Source: Saxidomus purpurata (lineage: Eukaryota > Mollusca > Bivalvia > Venerida > Veneridae). Taken from it: DNA of 64,000 nt. Where the stretch lies: contig JAFMSR010000008.1 in the NCBI GenBank assembly GCA_022818135.1, positions 34,837,712 to 34,901,711 on the forward strand, given 5' to 3'. Numbering within the stretch: the first letter of the stretch is position 1; every line of letters starts with the position of its first letter. A program made the position numbers and the translations under genes. The notes under the pieces were generated by a model, which saw nothing but the letters and a program-made list of their open reading frames with translations, was not told the DNA's origin and made no database searches. Below are positions 45,401-55,949 of this stretch, piece by piece.

Positions 45401-46254
45401 GTTCACACCTTCACTGGCGCATTTATATTTTGACATGTCACAAGAAAAACTTCTATTGTTAATTATTGCTGAGTGTTTGTTTAATGTCAATCAATTGTCA
45501 GTTTTGTGACTCAGCTGTATAAGGTATTATTTGCACATTTAAATCGTCTCCATCTAAAGACACATTTTCTTATGATTCAGTGAGTCAAACATAAAATTTA
45601 TCAGTCTGCGAGTTTCATGTTTTGTGTGAAGAAACTTAATGAAAAGCTCAATACATTTGTAAACAAATAGAATTTTAAACTACATGTACTTTTGTTTTGT
45701 TGTCAATGACTCAAATAAATAACATCTACATAACAGGTATTGTGGATGACGTTTGCAAAATGTTTCCCTTGACAATGTCAGGAGTGTAATATTGATACGC
45801 GTCACCGGAAATAAACATGGATTTCTTTTCATTTAATAAATTCATCACAGTAGGTTTGATTTAAGATTAATGACAACATTCATGGCAGTTACAAGTGGAA
45901 AAATCAATTCACTTTATCAATAAGACCAATAGTGCTTCTAAAATGTCCGGATAACTCAAGAATTTCTATAAGTTCAGCATTTTACTCGGGAGTTATCGAA
46001 GTTTTACTGTACGTGAAATGAGTCTTATTAACTTAGCTTCAGTAATGCCTGGCTTATGCAGTTTCTTCTCCTGTTTCAGGTTCAATAACGGCTGGATTAT
46101 CAAAATTGGTCGTGGTTTGGATATATATAAAGCTACTCAAGGAAAGTTTGAAATAGGATTCTGTGACTTTGATCTTAGAAAATGTCATGAGACAACAGTA
46201 GATATCTTTCATAGTAAACATGTGAATTTGACATTTAGTGCATCTGGGTCTTGA
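35162..46254 (+). CDS. MITD1: MIT domain-containing protein 1, complete
   Basis: Six exons: 35162-35303, 39172-39270, 39921-40057, 40620-40706, 42072-42190 and 46080-46254. They give 252 aa plus TGA, all phases matching; human MITD1 is about 249 aa. The N-terminal MIT domain (residues about 8-85) reads [35 protein letters not shown], then the third helix [20 protein letters not shown]. The C-terminal phospholipase-D-like membrane-binding domain has [53 protein letters not shown] and [18 protein letters not shown]1 binds ESCRT-III tails and acts at the midbody in abscission; this role is inferred from the family. A likely 5'-UTR acceptor (TTTTTATCACAG) ends at about 35135. Introns of 0.1 to 4 kb are crowded with transposons. 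Confidence 0.96.
35368..35850 (+). repeat. Tandem-unit dispersed repeat in MITD1 intron 1
   Basis: Begins TTATGCCCCAGCCATTCAAA with a small hairpin CCATTC-AAA-GAATGG. Units of about 120-130 bp follow, sharing ATCAATAACTTTTGAAATG, TTGCATGGATTAAATTCAAA and GTTACAG...TTACGGCCCCTTTT. The right edge runs into the next element at about 35855. No coding content. Confidence 0.6.
35855..36845 (+). repeat. Hairpin-ended tandem-core element in MITD1 intron 1
   Basis: The left part has TGAGCTATTTGTATCACTGA, CATTTCTTTCAAATGACATC and GAAACCAGTGGGCCAATGTT. Units carry ACCACAAGGCCTAGACCTTA and TCTACCAATAATGTTCAAAT. The right end is GGTGAGTGATATAGGG with the hairpin GGGCCATCATGGCCC at 36822-36836 followed by TCTTGTTTAA. 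It is close to the copy at 55950-56535. Confidence 0.7.
37030..37740 (+). repeat. GGTCAAGGTCA-rich tandem repeat in MITD1 intron 1
   Basis: Longer units (ACTCAATAACTCAAGTTTGG, ACCAATTGCAATGAAACT, GAGAGGAAGCTT) give way to short units of about 80-100 bp built around GGTCACTAGGGTCAAGGTCA and CACTGTTACTAAAAATA. At least ten copies of TCAAGGTCA or close variants are present. Confidence 0.75.
37787..39102. mobile_element. Terminal-inverted-repeat element with five to six internal tandem units
   Basis: The termini GCTCGACTATTCGAA (37787-37801) and TTCGAATAGTCGAGC (39088-39102) are perfect inverted repeats of 15 bp. Inside, a unit of about 150-160 bp repeats five to six times (GGTATTGACTTGAAACTCAA, CATCTACACCTGAGGAAACA, TTTTTGACAGATTTATGCCC). 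No transposase ORF is present; an 88-aa ORF at 38446 just spans two units. The right end is only about 70 bp from MITD1 exon 2. Confidence 0.8.
40059..40263. mobile_element. TACTGTAAA MITE abutting the MITD1 exon 3 donor, copy 2
   Basis: Begins TACTGTAAATTGGGTCATTT and ends ACACAGTTTACAGTA, with an interior matching the copy at 22719-22918 (AGTAAATCTATGTGAAATTT). Exon 3 of MITD1 ends at 40057 (ATCAG) and the intron begins G then TACTG, so the element's first bases supply all of the donor except its G. TA at both ends is the probable target duplication. Confidence 0.8.
41285..41680 (+). repeat. 28-bp minisatellite in MITD1 intron 4
   Basis: About 14 imperfect copies of a 28-bp unit, with consensus GTGTTCAACTGAAGTAATTA followed by AGAATGCT. 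Variants include CACTTGAAG and AACAATGCT. Later copies alternate two variants (AACAATGCT and AGAACGC), suggesting a higher-order two-unit expansion. Confidence 0.9.
41801..41975. mobile_element. Pogo/Tigger-like MITE in MITD1 intron 4
   Basis: A 175-bp element with ends CAGTCCAACCTCTC and GAGAGGTTGCACTG, flanked by TA on both sides. Subterminal inverted segments (AACAACACCTCC near the left, GGTGTTGTTGTGGAG at the right) extend the match. The ends match the pogo/Tigger pattern. Too short to encode a transposase. Confidence 0.75.
42429..42479 (-). repeat. 51-base homopolymer T tract in MITD1 intron 5
   Basis: An uninterrupted run of 51 T. CATGCAGTACTGTT precedes and overlaps its start (from 42418) and recurs about 80 bp later at 42497-42510. 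It could be a retroposon poly(A) tail in minus orientation or an inflated homopolymer in the assembly. The Lys-run ORFs here are artefacts. Confidence 0.85.
42863..43290. mobile_element. hAT-type MITE with perfect 8-bp target duplication
   Basis: The 428-bp element starts TAGGGATGTAATCGATT and ends GACATCCCTA, an inverted repeat. It is flanked by TTTAGATG on both sides (42855-42862 and 43291-43298). An 8-bp duplication is diagnostic of the hAT superfamily. Subterminal ATATCGAT-rich stretches form long imperfect inverted repeats. A 79-codon ORF inside lacks any transposase resemblance. Confidence 0.88.
43407..44945 (-). repeat. Large pearl/Helitron-like tandem-core element, reversed, ten units
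   Basis: Reading plus, it opens with the hairpin TATACCCCTGAAAC-GAA-GTTTGAGGGGTATA (43407-43437) and a GGTCGGTCGGTCAGGCGGG tract. About ten units of about 146 bp follow (CCTTGTCCGGAGCATAACTT, GAATTCAATACAACTTCATA, GAGAGGAAGTGCAGTGCAC, CAGAGTTATTGCCCTTTGT) to about 44945. Hairpin plus GACG-type microsatellite plus tandem core mirrors the elements at 1-569 and 13985-14926. Unit-to-unit identity is high, so the array probably expanded recently. Confidence 0.85.
45105..46060. mobile_element. TACTGTAAA-family MITE, copy 3, interrupted by another insertion
   Basis: The left part (45105-45210) has AAATTGGGTAATTTAAATG, TTAGCAAATTTAGATC and AGTAAATCTA. The sequence resumes at 46012 with CGTGAAATGAGTCTTATTAA, which continues the AGTAAATCTATGTGAAAT of the intact copies. 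The gap is filled by the Tigger-like element at 45211-46009. The right part ends just before the MITD1 exon 6 acceptor, so it may contribute to the intron end. Confidence 0.7.
45211..46009. mobile_element. Pogo/Tigger-like element nested in the TACTGTAAA MITE
   Basis: Ends are CAGTAAAACTTTGTCAACTC and, reversed, CAGTAAAACTTCGATAACTC, flanked by TA on both sides. About 800 bp long. Internal segments (GGATAACTCAAG, CAACTCGAAGTCC) are further diverged inverted pieces. No DDE transposase is seen. Inserted at a TA in the older MITE. Confidence 0.82.
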
Positions 46255-46367
46255 AATCCGATTATCATAGCTTCATATTGAAAGACTATCTGTGATTCGG
46301 CTTGCTTTTAAAGATGAAATTTCCTAGACATTTTTTGTAAGGACAGTAGAAAAATTTATGTGTGATG

Positions 46368-46373
46368 AATAAA
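46368..46373 (+). terminator. AATAAA polyadenylation signal of MITD1
   Basis: AATAAA occurs 114 bp after the MITD1 stop codon; a second AATAAA lies about 40 bp further. The first is the likelier signal for a short 3' UTR. Judged by position and motif only. Confidence 0.6.
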
Positions 46374-48037
46374 TTGTAGCTGTGATTTACACAAACTTTT
46401 TAAAAAAAATAAACATATGTAATCAATCTGTAAAGGGTGATGTTTGTTCATTTGTATACATTTTGGTTGTAATTACATACATGTGTAAAAACAAATTCAG
46501 TGCTCAGACAATTTTCAGCCATGTAAAACACAGTATCTGTTATATAACCACTTTTTTTAAGCTATTTGAGAAATGGAGTCAGCTATTTGGTGATACAGGT
46601 ACTGGTAGTATGATGATCAGCATGGCATAAGTAGACTGAAATATTGGAGTAGTTTCCCCTCTCCCGACCTACCCACCTTTTTCGTCAAAAGCCTGTATCT
46701 AAAAATAACATAGGCTTTAATGTATGTTTAAATTGCTTTTCTGCAAAAAAATACAGGGTGAGATAAAGATGATTTTGACTATGTATCATCCTTATCGGTC
46801 CGTACATTTCATAATATACAGACCCTGGTTATAACAATGTGTCAAACAAAATGCCGTAATTTTATGCTGGGTCAGATTTTTCAATTCCGAGGCATTTCAA
46901 TGTATTCAACATTTGCAAGAGTTCAGCTGCAGGAATAATTATTCTACAAAAATGATGACAATAAAGATGTGACAAAATTTTATACAAAAGTTTATTCATT
47001 GCAAAAGAATCATGAAAATGAACAATAACAATGTCACAATAGTTAAGCATGTAACTGGAGGCATGGCCAATAATCAAGGTCAACATACCTGCAGATGTAA
47101 GTTCTGGCCACAAGACTGATAGCCGATTGCAATTGTCCTTGTTCATGGGCGGGGCCTGGTGTTTAAAAAACTGGTGTTATAACGTGGGGTAAAAAACTTT
47201 CTAAACAAGCTACATCTATCTTGTTCAAAGAAATTTAAAGTTATATTATCCTTCGAAACAGCTATGCTTTGTTATGGTCAAGTCAGATACATGTACTTAA
47301 GGAACAATGAATGTTTTGAGAACATGTAGGAAATAACTTGTAGAACAGTAGTTCTCTTATTAGCTGATGGATGGCGAGTCCTTCAACGCTTCGACAAGGT
47401 CTCGTGTGTCCATATATGACCTTTAATCTCTTAAATGTGACCTTGATCTTTGAGCTATGGACATGGGTCTTGTATTCAATACACAATCCTGTTTGGTTGA
47501 GCAATTGCTCAAAGTCAAGTAGAAATCCATTCAGTGTGTCAGAATTTACATTAAGGATGTTGGATACCCATGGGGAAGTAAATTGAGCTTTTTTTCTTCT
47601 GTTAATCATTCTACAGCACAAAAAAACATGGGTCTATCTGACCTTTTTTCACAAAATAAATCTAAACATAGACTGTATCAAAGATAAAAGAAAATGTTAA
47701 AATATTTTTAGTCAGATTAACCATTTTTATTTATCTAACTTAGGCATTTTTTCAACACCAGACATTGAGAAAATGTTTATGTGCATATTTTTAGGAATCT
47801 TGTGAACTAGCATGGTCACCAAAAGAAAGGAGAAAAAAAGCAGATGTTAAAAAGATGAAAAAGCATGTTAGAGACACAGTATTGTATACAATGTATTTCA
47901 TTCATTGCACGGGACGTCTTCTGATTTGTTTACGCCATAATTATGACATCACTGGTATCCATTTCGTCATCAGTGAAATGTGCATACATATATTTTCATT
48001 GTAAATGATTCCATTGTCATTGAGCATGTGCTATCAA
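46374..48037. other. Convergent intergenic region between MITD1 and the CUB gene
   Basis: The two genes end towards each other here. A fragment near 47395-47480 (GTGACCTTGATCTTTGAGCT, GGACATGGGTCTTGTA) is a degraded core unit of the type seen at 13985-14926. A TTTATT at 47726-47731 (AATAAA on minus), about 310 bp beyond the CUB gene stop, may be its polyadenylation signal. No other gene is seen. Confidence 0.45.
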
Positions 48038-51000
48038 TTAGTTCTCTTTGCGGTATTTCACAAATTTAGGGTAGAGTTCTCTCTTGACGTACAAACCAAA
48101 CACCCAAGCGGGTATTCCGGTCAGTAGCACCAAACTGACAACCATCAGGATATAGTTCTTTGCTGACCACTCTATTGGGTTCACAATAAGTACAGCTGAA
48201 ACCAGAAAAGTGTATTACAATTTATCAAAATATTCACAGCCCACGTGTCAGTGCTACCTGTTACGGCTTACACTATTAAAAATACAGTGTAGGGATAACT
48301 AGAGAAACACATTAAGTTTACTGAAATATGAATTTGAAGGTAAATTTTCTTTCTGCAAATGTATAATAGTTAAGACTTAAAGATCCTAAAAATTAGCCAT
48401 AGCGCAATTGTAGCCTGTTTACATGGTCCAGGGTTCGACCCCTACCGGTGCCATTGTGGTAGTGTCCTCCGGCGAGATGCATTTATCCCACACTGGCTTT
48501 TTCTCTCTTTGAGGTCGATTCCATCTGGAATGAGACTTGATAGTGATAAATGTAAGTTGTTAAAATTTGTCTTGCAATCGGGAATTAATAAAGGAAATAG
48601 CCGGCTGACTAGACTTTTAAATAAAGCATAGAGCATAGAATACAATAGAAAAACAACTATACGTTTCTTAGCCACCCAGTAGGCTAACATGAATCCATAG
48701 TAGTCATTCAGCTTGAAATCTGTTGTGAACTTGACGATTACTGTGTCGCCACTGCTTGTGATCGTATCGCTCGGCCAGGTGTAGCCACACCACGATTTTA
48801 AAGGCCGGTAGAAATCCCGTGGACCTGAAAAAAAATTGTATCTAAATTTTCTTACAACGCACATTTACTCCATTATTCGAAACTCCAGTTAAAAAAAAAT
48901 ACACGTGCATCCAGTGATTGACAGGTCCGATAGAAATACTTTGTTGTACATTGATTTAGTTTCCTTGAGTAGAGGATCATGTAAAATATTTCGGTATAGG
49001 GACTTTCCCATAGCTGTAGGTCTACATAAAATAAATGATGATAATTATGTCGGACTTTTTGTCGTATTTAAATATGGGTCCTTATATCAGGACCCAGTTT
49101 TAATAGGGGTGTATTATGTCTTGAAACCATGAGCGTCATCATTCGCCCCCCTATCGAAATGTCCATCCGTCGGTCGAACTTTGTAGATAGGTTACTTTAA
49201 AGGTAAGTCATGCCTTGTAGATTTGGCATTCCATAAATGAATGGATTTATAAGTAAAGTACCTATGACCGAATCCCTGTCGAATAATGATCACTGTATGG
49301 TAATATCGGAACCCGTAAATTGTTTTTTTGAATTCGGGCCAGCAGTTGCTGAGAAATAGTGCGGACAAGAGTATTATACAGAAATAATAAAGGGCCATAA
49401 CTCGATGAAAAATCATTGATATCGAACATGCCCTGCAACATAAGCTTCCTGTAAAGTTTTGTTGAACTCCCGCAAGCGGTTGCTGAGAAAAAGCACAGAC
49501 AAGAATATCCTATTGAAGTAATCAAAGGCCATAACTTGGTGGAAAATCACCGAGGCGGAATATGCCGTATGACATGCGCATCTTTTGATGGTAAATTTTC
49601 CAGTAAAGTGCCAGCGATTGCTGCGAAATAGCGCATACAGAAATAATTAAAGGGCAATAACTCCAGGCGGACATGGCCTGCCACGTGCGCATCTCCTCTT
49701 GATAGCCAAGCTTCCCTTAAAAGTTTTGTTGAATTCCAGCCAGTCGTTGCTGAGAAATATCACGGACAAGAATATTACATAGAACGGTAATCAAAGGGCC
49801 ATATAACTCCGTGGAACTTCAACTGCATCATCGAGGTGGAACATGCCCTGCGATCTGTGCATCTCCCCTTGATTACTAAGCTTCCCGTAAAGTTTTGTTG
49901 AAGTCCAGCCAGCGGTTGGACAATAAAGGAATTAGCGAATAAGAATAAAGCTAATGACTGGTGGCTAGCTTAAACATTATCGGTGTACCTACCATCTATT
50001 ATGGAAACAACATCTCTCCAACATCCAGTGGCAGGTTCAACGGAAGAGTTAAGAACCTTTAACTGAATAACAACGTCATCGTAGATGTCAGCGGCAGTGA
50101 TCAGCCATAAACAGGAAAGTCGTCTGCAGAGAAAAAAGCTTTTTTAGTGTAGAAAACGTACCCAGACTTGGGGCTTTACCAGTACGTGAATTTTTTTACA
50201 AACCTGTTGTTGATAACAGTTTTTATTGATTAAAATAGACTCGCATCTTAGACGTTTTACCGCTTATAAAAAAGAGACAAGCGAAAAACTCGCCCTGACT
50301 AAATATATATCGGGTGTTAAGATACACGTGTTTGTCCATTTTGTGGAAAATGGGGCTTATTTCTCAGGTTGGTAGTGAGGCTCGAATAAGTGCATACTGT
50401 ATAATAGTGCCGTGACTTTGATACCTCGTGTCTCAACAGATTTTTATCAACTGCATGAACATACAACTCACAGTCCGTCCTAGTTAAGGAGAAAATTGCG
50501 ATTGTTCAACAGATGCGGCCGATTGTATGTTCGGCCTAAAAAAAGTGGCCCGGCTTTGGTTGGAGTTGACCGGACCGTTCATGACGGCCTTGAAGATATA
50601 ATTGGAATTTATTATGACGCACTATCAGACACCCGTCTGCAACTAAGTTTTCAACATTATTGTGCATTTAGGTAAATACCCGGTGTATGTTCTCTAGACT
50701 CCATGGTCATGAATATGTGTCATTTCCTCCCTTGAATTGTGTTGTTTTTTTTTTCACGCGTCAACTACCACCGTGAAACATTTAGGACTTGCACCCTTTA
50801 TAAATATGTTCAAGCCAGAGACAGATCCAGTTATTCAAAATTGTGAATGGTATCGACAATATTTCAATGGATGGAATGTTTGAGTTTTCAAATTTATATA
50901 CTCGAGGGCATAGTAAGAAATTAGTTCTTCCTCGTTCACTTAAAACTGTACGTCTAAATTCTTTCTGTGTACGTACCATTGACACTTGGAATTCTTTACC

Positions 51001-52994
51001 AGAGACCATGGTTAGTGCTAAGTCAGTCCTTCAGTTCAAGACTCAATATGACAAATACTTTTCATATTCCAAATATGACCCCAGTGTCATTTATTAAGCA
51101 TTCGTTGAAAAGCAATTCAGTATGATGATTTATACACCGGAAGTCTTGTTTAAATTTGAACATACTGATGTAGATGATGAGACTATTAGATCTCAACAAC
51201 TCTTCACAAACCAAGTAAGGAGGTAAGAATATAGCGTCCTACCCCTTCCCCATGTTCATAGGTACATGTATAGACCTAGTGTCGGTGAACTGTTTGTGTT
51301 ATGCATGTAAAAATATATACAGACTTACGAATTATATACTCCATAGAAGCCAGGGTAATTAGGTGATGTTATGTACTTCGGTCCCTGCTCAGCTAGCAGT
51401 GTCTTCGCTGTAGACGGACAACCTGGAACTGTGAATTTTGATAAGCATGTACAACAAGGTCTGAAGAATTACACTACGCTTTCGAAATAAACAGTGCACC
51501 CTTTGCAGACGTTTGACCGTTGACACCGGGAAAAGGTCCTTCGCAGAAAAATCTCGGAAATAAGTTTTTATGCCTTTTTAATAAATAATAGCAATGTTTG
51601 AACATTAATATTTGAAAAATTCAACATCCTATTTCCAATAATCTGGTCAAATTAATCAATGATCTTATAGTCCTTTTCATTTATTGTTTCTTTCATGAGC
51701 ACGAGGTTCATATCGAAATATCCGTCCCCGAGGGTAACTGTTTTTGGCGGGAAGTAGTTACCCGAAGTGACGGATATTTTCATCAGAACCAAATGCCTCA
51801 TGACTGAAACTTCTTTTTTTTGCACACTGTCGTGCACTTTTAAGTAGATTTCTAAATACAAACTTATCAAAATGATGTATTATCATATAAAAAACAAACG
51901 ATATTCAGACGTTGTTTCACAATGCATATAACGTTACGTCACAAGTAGCATAGGATGGGTACCAGATCGAATTTTCCTGCATGGGTAAAATCACCGAAAA
52001 TGTCGATCTGATATGCAAGAAAAAAAACTGCAACATGAAATTCATCCGTAATCAGGAAATTCATACCGACTGAAATAGGCACCCAAACGTGGAGGGGCAG
52101 TTTTACTTATACACTCAGTTTTCCGTATATAAGCTACAAATAAACTTTCAATCCAGTCGCAGGTCTCATCCACAAATACAAGCTAATATAGTTGCTCTTA
52201 AGGACGGACCTTTATAAAATTAGCTTCAAATCAAATAAATCCAGTCGCTTTAATTTCAATAAATTTTGCATAAATAATTTAATAAACCTTTACCAAAATT
52301 GTATCCCTTCGAGAATGTGTCCCTATACAACGTGGTATCCCGAATTTGCTTATCAAAATTTATCATAAATGCATTTAAATAGGATGCCAAAATTACCATT
52401 TTTAATTGTTTATGAATAATTCAATTAACTGTTACTGAAGAATGTGATAAATGTCCGAAAGCCCTTTTCCCGTGACGTAGGTCATTTAATGTCAGAGTGA
52501 ACGATGCTTTTACACAAACAGTATCAATGTGTGTTTTACAAAAAAGGGCTGAATTTTTTATCTACATAGCATATCATGTCACTGTTAAAGACTGGGTTCG
52601 TTTTGACATTAATTACAGGCACAAATGTACCGTTTATGTAGGCTGATGGCGCCCATGCATGACATTTGTTTCCTTACTTTCACGTCCCTTTTGTCAAAAT
52701 CACAGACACTTTAGTCAGTAAAGCGAATCTTGTCCAATAGTGCATCTTTTTGAGACAAAAAGTGAATAACTGCACGATATTTTATACGTAGTATGATCAA
52801 AATATAAAACTGTATGATTTTTACAAAATATTCGATGATGGCAAATTATTTGCTTATTTTAATTTCCCTGTATTAAAAGCTCTCGGAAAACTAAAAAAAA
52901 AAAAAACAAGACCCAAAAAAATCAATACTTTCCACCTACCTGTGAAACAAACGCCCGGGAGACAAACAAAAATAATTACTGTTACCAGTATCAT
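48038..52994 (-). CDS. Single CUB-domain type I membrane protein, complete, 199 aa
   Basis: Five exons: 52940-52994, 51329-51422, 49993-50123, 48663-48824 and 48038-48195, all in phase, giving 199 aa plus TAA. Residues 1-18 (MILVTVIIFVCLPGVCFT) are a signal peptide. A CUB domain follows at about 20-143, with the classic four cysteines C20, C54, C84 and C106, the ITSPNYPGFYG opening, and VVSIIDG and WCGYTWPSDTITSSGD later. A transmembrane helix spans about 162-183 (YILMVVSLVLLTGIPAWVFG), and a short basic tail (KRELYPKFVKYRKEN) faces the cytosol. N75 in NSS is a possible glycosylation site. CUB domains bind proteins or sugars outside the cell; the ligand is unknown. The exon 4 donor (GTATAG) is weak, yet it is the one that keeps phase with exon 5. 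I know no named family of this exact architecture. Confidence 0.88.
48374..48560 (+). repeat. tRNA-derived SINE-like repeat in the CUB gene intron 4
   Basis: AGCGCAATTGTAGCCTG resembles a degraded A box, and GGTCCAGGGTTCGACCCC contains a perfect B box (GGTTCGACCCC). A non-tRNA body follows (CCTCCGGCGAGATGCATTTA, CCATCTGGAATGAGACTTG). No full cloverleaf forms, so this is a SINE, not a tRNA gene. Confidence 0.6.
49140..49930 (+). repeat. Tandem-core repeat in CUB gene intron 3, five units
   Basis: After GCCCCCCTATCGAAATGTCC and CCGTCGGTCGAAC come units of about 145-150 bp sharing AGTTTTGTTGAA(C/T)TCC, AGCGGTTGCTGAGAAA, GGACAAGAATATTA and AAAGGGCCATAACTC. The C-rich start and GTCGGTCG tract fit the reversed pearl-type order, but the terminal hairpin is incomplete. 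Confidence 0.65.
50800..51110 (+). mobile_element. LINE reverse-transcriptase tail remnant in CUB gene intron 2
   Basis: An open frame reads FEFSNLYTRGHSKKLVLPRS, then LNSFCVRTIDTWNSLPETMV, AKSVLQFKTQYDKYF and a stop near 51096. This is the ORF2 tail of a CR1/Jockey-type LINE. The 5' part is missing. It lies antisense to the CUB gene. Confidence 0.8.
51423..52939 (-). other. Intron 1 of the CUB gene, no other feature seen
   Basis: This 1.5-kb intron separates the signal-peptide exon from the first CUB exon. Short ORFs (for example near 51650-51870) have no splice support or family resemblance. No clear repeat is identified. Confidence 0.5.
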
Positions 52995-55949
52995 TTTATT
53001 TCCATGACTACCGCCCGCTCAAAATTCTTTCTGATAAAAACGGTTACACGGATTGGTCCTTTTATACATCCTGTAAAGAACACATGTATATTCAGTTAAA
53101 TCCACGAACATTCCATTTAAAGACAAATCAGTAACTGTTATAAGCGGAAACTTAATTCCAGTGCCATCGATTAAAGACAAAACTAGTTTACCCTCTTTGA
53201 TTATTCTACTGTTGTATCCAATCTCAAAGCCAGGTTAAAATTCTGTTACTTAAATGACATGTTTAAATGTTTCCCATTATTGTACAGCTAAAAGACCACG
53301 ATCAAAGAAGTTCTTCATGCAGGCTTATCCCAAAGAAAACAAATGTGATTTGCTATCTCTAGCGTGTGCAATTTACATTGATTTTTCTTGATCAACCTTA
53401 ATAAAATTTTATCAAAAATTATCCAATTACACGCATGTTTGCCTTTATCGTTTTAAGGAATTGTTCGATTTTGTGGCTTCTGTCGGGAGAGTTTGTATAT
53501 GAAGTAACTTTGTATATATATCTTAAGTATACAAAAATACAATATTGTTAGTAAAAATTAATGACGCCTTGATTGGGTCTGTTTCTGAAAAGCAAAAATC
53601 AGATCAAAAGAAAAAGGGGGTTTCAACAGAATCGCTGTAAATAGGTGAAACTAAATATAAAGTAAATTTAACTATGAAAATTTTAGGTTCATAGATAATG
53701 ATAAAACATCGAGTATTGAAACTGAATTGTAGCACTTGCGATTAGAAAATATGCCTTGTAGCGCGTTCGCTGTTTGTTGTTGTTATTTTGCCTACCTGCA
53801 ATGTTTTTGACAAATTGCGTCTGTATAGTTCGATGTAAAGTTGTAGTTCATATATTCAGTTGGAGGAATCATTTATCTACATCACTTTCTTTTTGTCTTG
53901 TTTGAGGCAGCTACTGCCCTTGATAATGTCTTTGATGAAATTTTTTTATTTGGATTTATAGTTTTAAATTCATAATGTACATTTTATATTTTAACGCTAA
54001 TCGCTGATTCAAGGCGCCGTTATTCACGAAAATGTATATTCCCTTTATTCTTTTATATACGCGTTTCCATAGCTTTTCATGGTTACAGTTGTTCACTAAT
54101 TTATTCTATGTTGAAGCAGTTGTATGTTTCCTGTGTTCTGTGGACATATTTACTCTCAACGTAAGTAAGTTGTACTTTAAATAGCGGGACAAATTATTAA
54201 ACGTTTGTTAAGTGTTAATTAAGTCATTATCTAATTAAGGTACTATTGATATATCTGTACATATTACCTTCTATAAATAAAGAATTTATTATTATTATTA
54301 TTATTAATTATTATTATTATTATTATTATTATGTGTGTTGTTGTTGTTGTTGTTGTTGTTGTTAAGCAGCAGCAGAAATAACGCCTGATACATGTATACT
54401 TTTTAGAAATAGTACTCGATTGATTTAAGTGCCTTAGAATATTTCCTTTTCCGATGGACGATAACATTTCGAGACAATTTGATTAAATCCTAGAATCTGA
54501 ACCCTGGTTAAAATAGTTACCAGTAATTCTTTCGGATCGGTAACCGTTGTTAAACTCGCCCATAGCACACATATCCGAATGTTTCCGGCCATAGATATTC
54601 CAAGTAACTACCAATAACAAACAGCGAGTTCGTTTCTATAATAAACCAGATACCATCTCCGCAGATGCCAATTACTAGGCAAGAAATGTTGTAATAACGA
54701 GCGCTTTTAGATCAAAGTGAATTTAAATCACCCGGAATGCGCATTTCGTGTTCGTCCAAATCGATGTTCTACTGTTTCTTTTGTAAAATAAATTATTCAA
54801 ACAAAAAAATACACCGTCAGCGTTCTAAAATCTGCGGATGAAACGAAACAAAAATGTGTGTCGTCTGCTTGTTTTACAAGTACATACTTGTTGTAATTTG
54901 TAAATGTTATACATAAGTTTGTCTTTCCCCCATAACTTGTTTTCTGTCTAATACAATGTATAAAGTTGCAGTGTCGAAGTATACAGTTTTGCCAGCGGTG
55001 CTGTGCAGTGTATCGAACCTGTTATTACAGACGTTGTGGCCAGCGCATGTTGTCATTGATATATAGATATGTGTGTGTTGCATATATCAACACATTCATA
55101 TTTGTGTTGCATATATCAACAAGTTATCTTATTTAATGGAAAAGAAAAATATTCTCTTTCGACAAAGAAATTATTATTAATAACTATTCTTGGAATGACA
55201 ACACCGCATTGAAGGTTTTATCTAATGCTTTAAGGAGTTTTAGTGCGACGACGGTATTTTTTACAAGATCCAATATGCACTGAATTTATATTTATACACT
55301 GTTAAATGAAATGATGTACAAAAGTAGAGTTACATTCAATGTTTCTTCCAGTGAAATGCCATATCGTCTATAATAGAAAATTGTTAATAGAAGACCATAC
55401 CGGTAACATTGGCCACTTGGCTTATTGTGTAATTCTCTTTAGATAAAGTTATTACTGTTACAAAATGTATACTCATTACCCAGTTAAATGTCAGATTTTA
55501 GAGCAAGTTCCTTTAATTCTAGTAATCTAGCCAACATTTAAAAAAAAGAAAAGAAAAAAAAGAAATAAACTCGATTCAATATTTACCTGTACAAAATATA
55601 TTCCTTTACTATATATAGTTATTATTGTTTTACCTTCACTGTAAACATTCTCCCAATAGATATTGGAAATCGTTCTTAAATGGTGTGGAAATGAAACTTA
55701 TGCAAATCTTAATCACAAAAAGAGTTTTAAATTTAATCTTGATTACATGTCATAAAAGATTAAATAGGAAATAATAGAGTTGTTTTTTGTGTTCGACATA
55801 AGAGCTGCCAAAACTTTACAAAGTATGAATCTGCTAACATGGCTTCTATTTTACAGGCATATCTATAGTAGAGAAGATACTTGATTTAGAGTAAACCAGT
55901 TTCCAAGTGATGTCCTCTACTGTTTACACTTGGCGACAGCGTGGTTTCT
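52995..55949. other. Upstream region of the CUB gene, largely featureless
   Basis: AT-rich intergenic sequence. I see no exon with coding character on either strand, no RNA gene and, apart from the microsatellite at 54286-54375, no defined repeat. A short inexact tandem (GTGTTGCATATATCAACA, twice) occurs near 55075-55120. Confidence 0.45.
54286..54375. repeat. Compound microsatellite (ATT)n-(GTT)n-(CAG)n
   Basis: About 15 ATT/TTA triplets with one interruption, then GTGTG, then eight or nine GTT units, then a short AGC run. Non-coding; the ORF with Thr/Ile/Asn runs here is an artefact. Confidence 0.92.
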
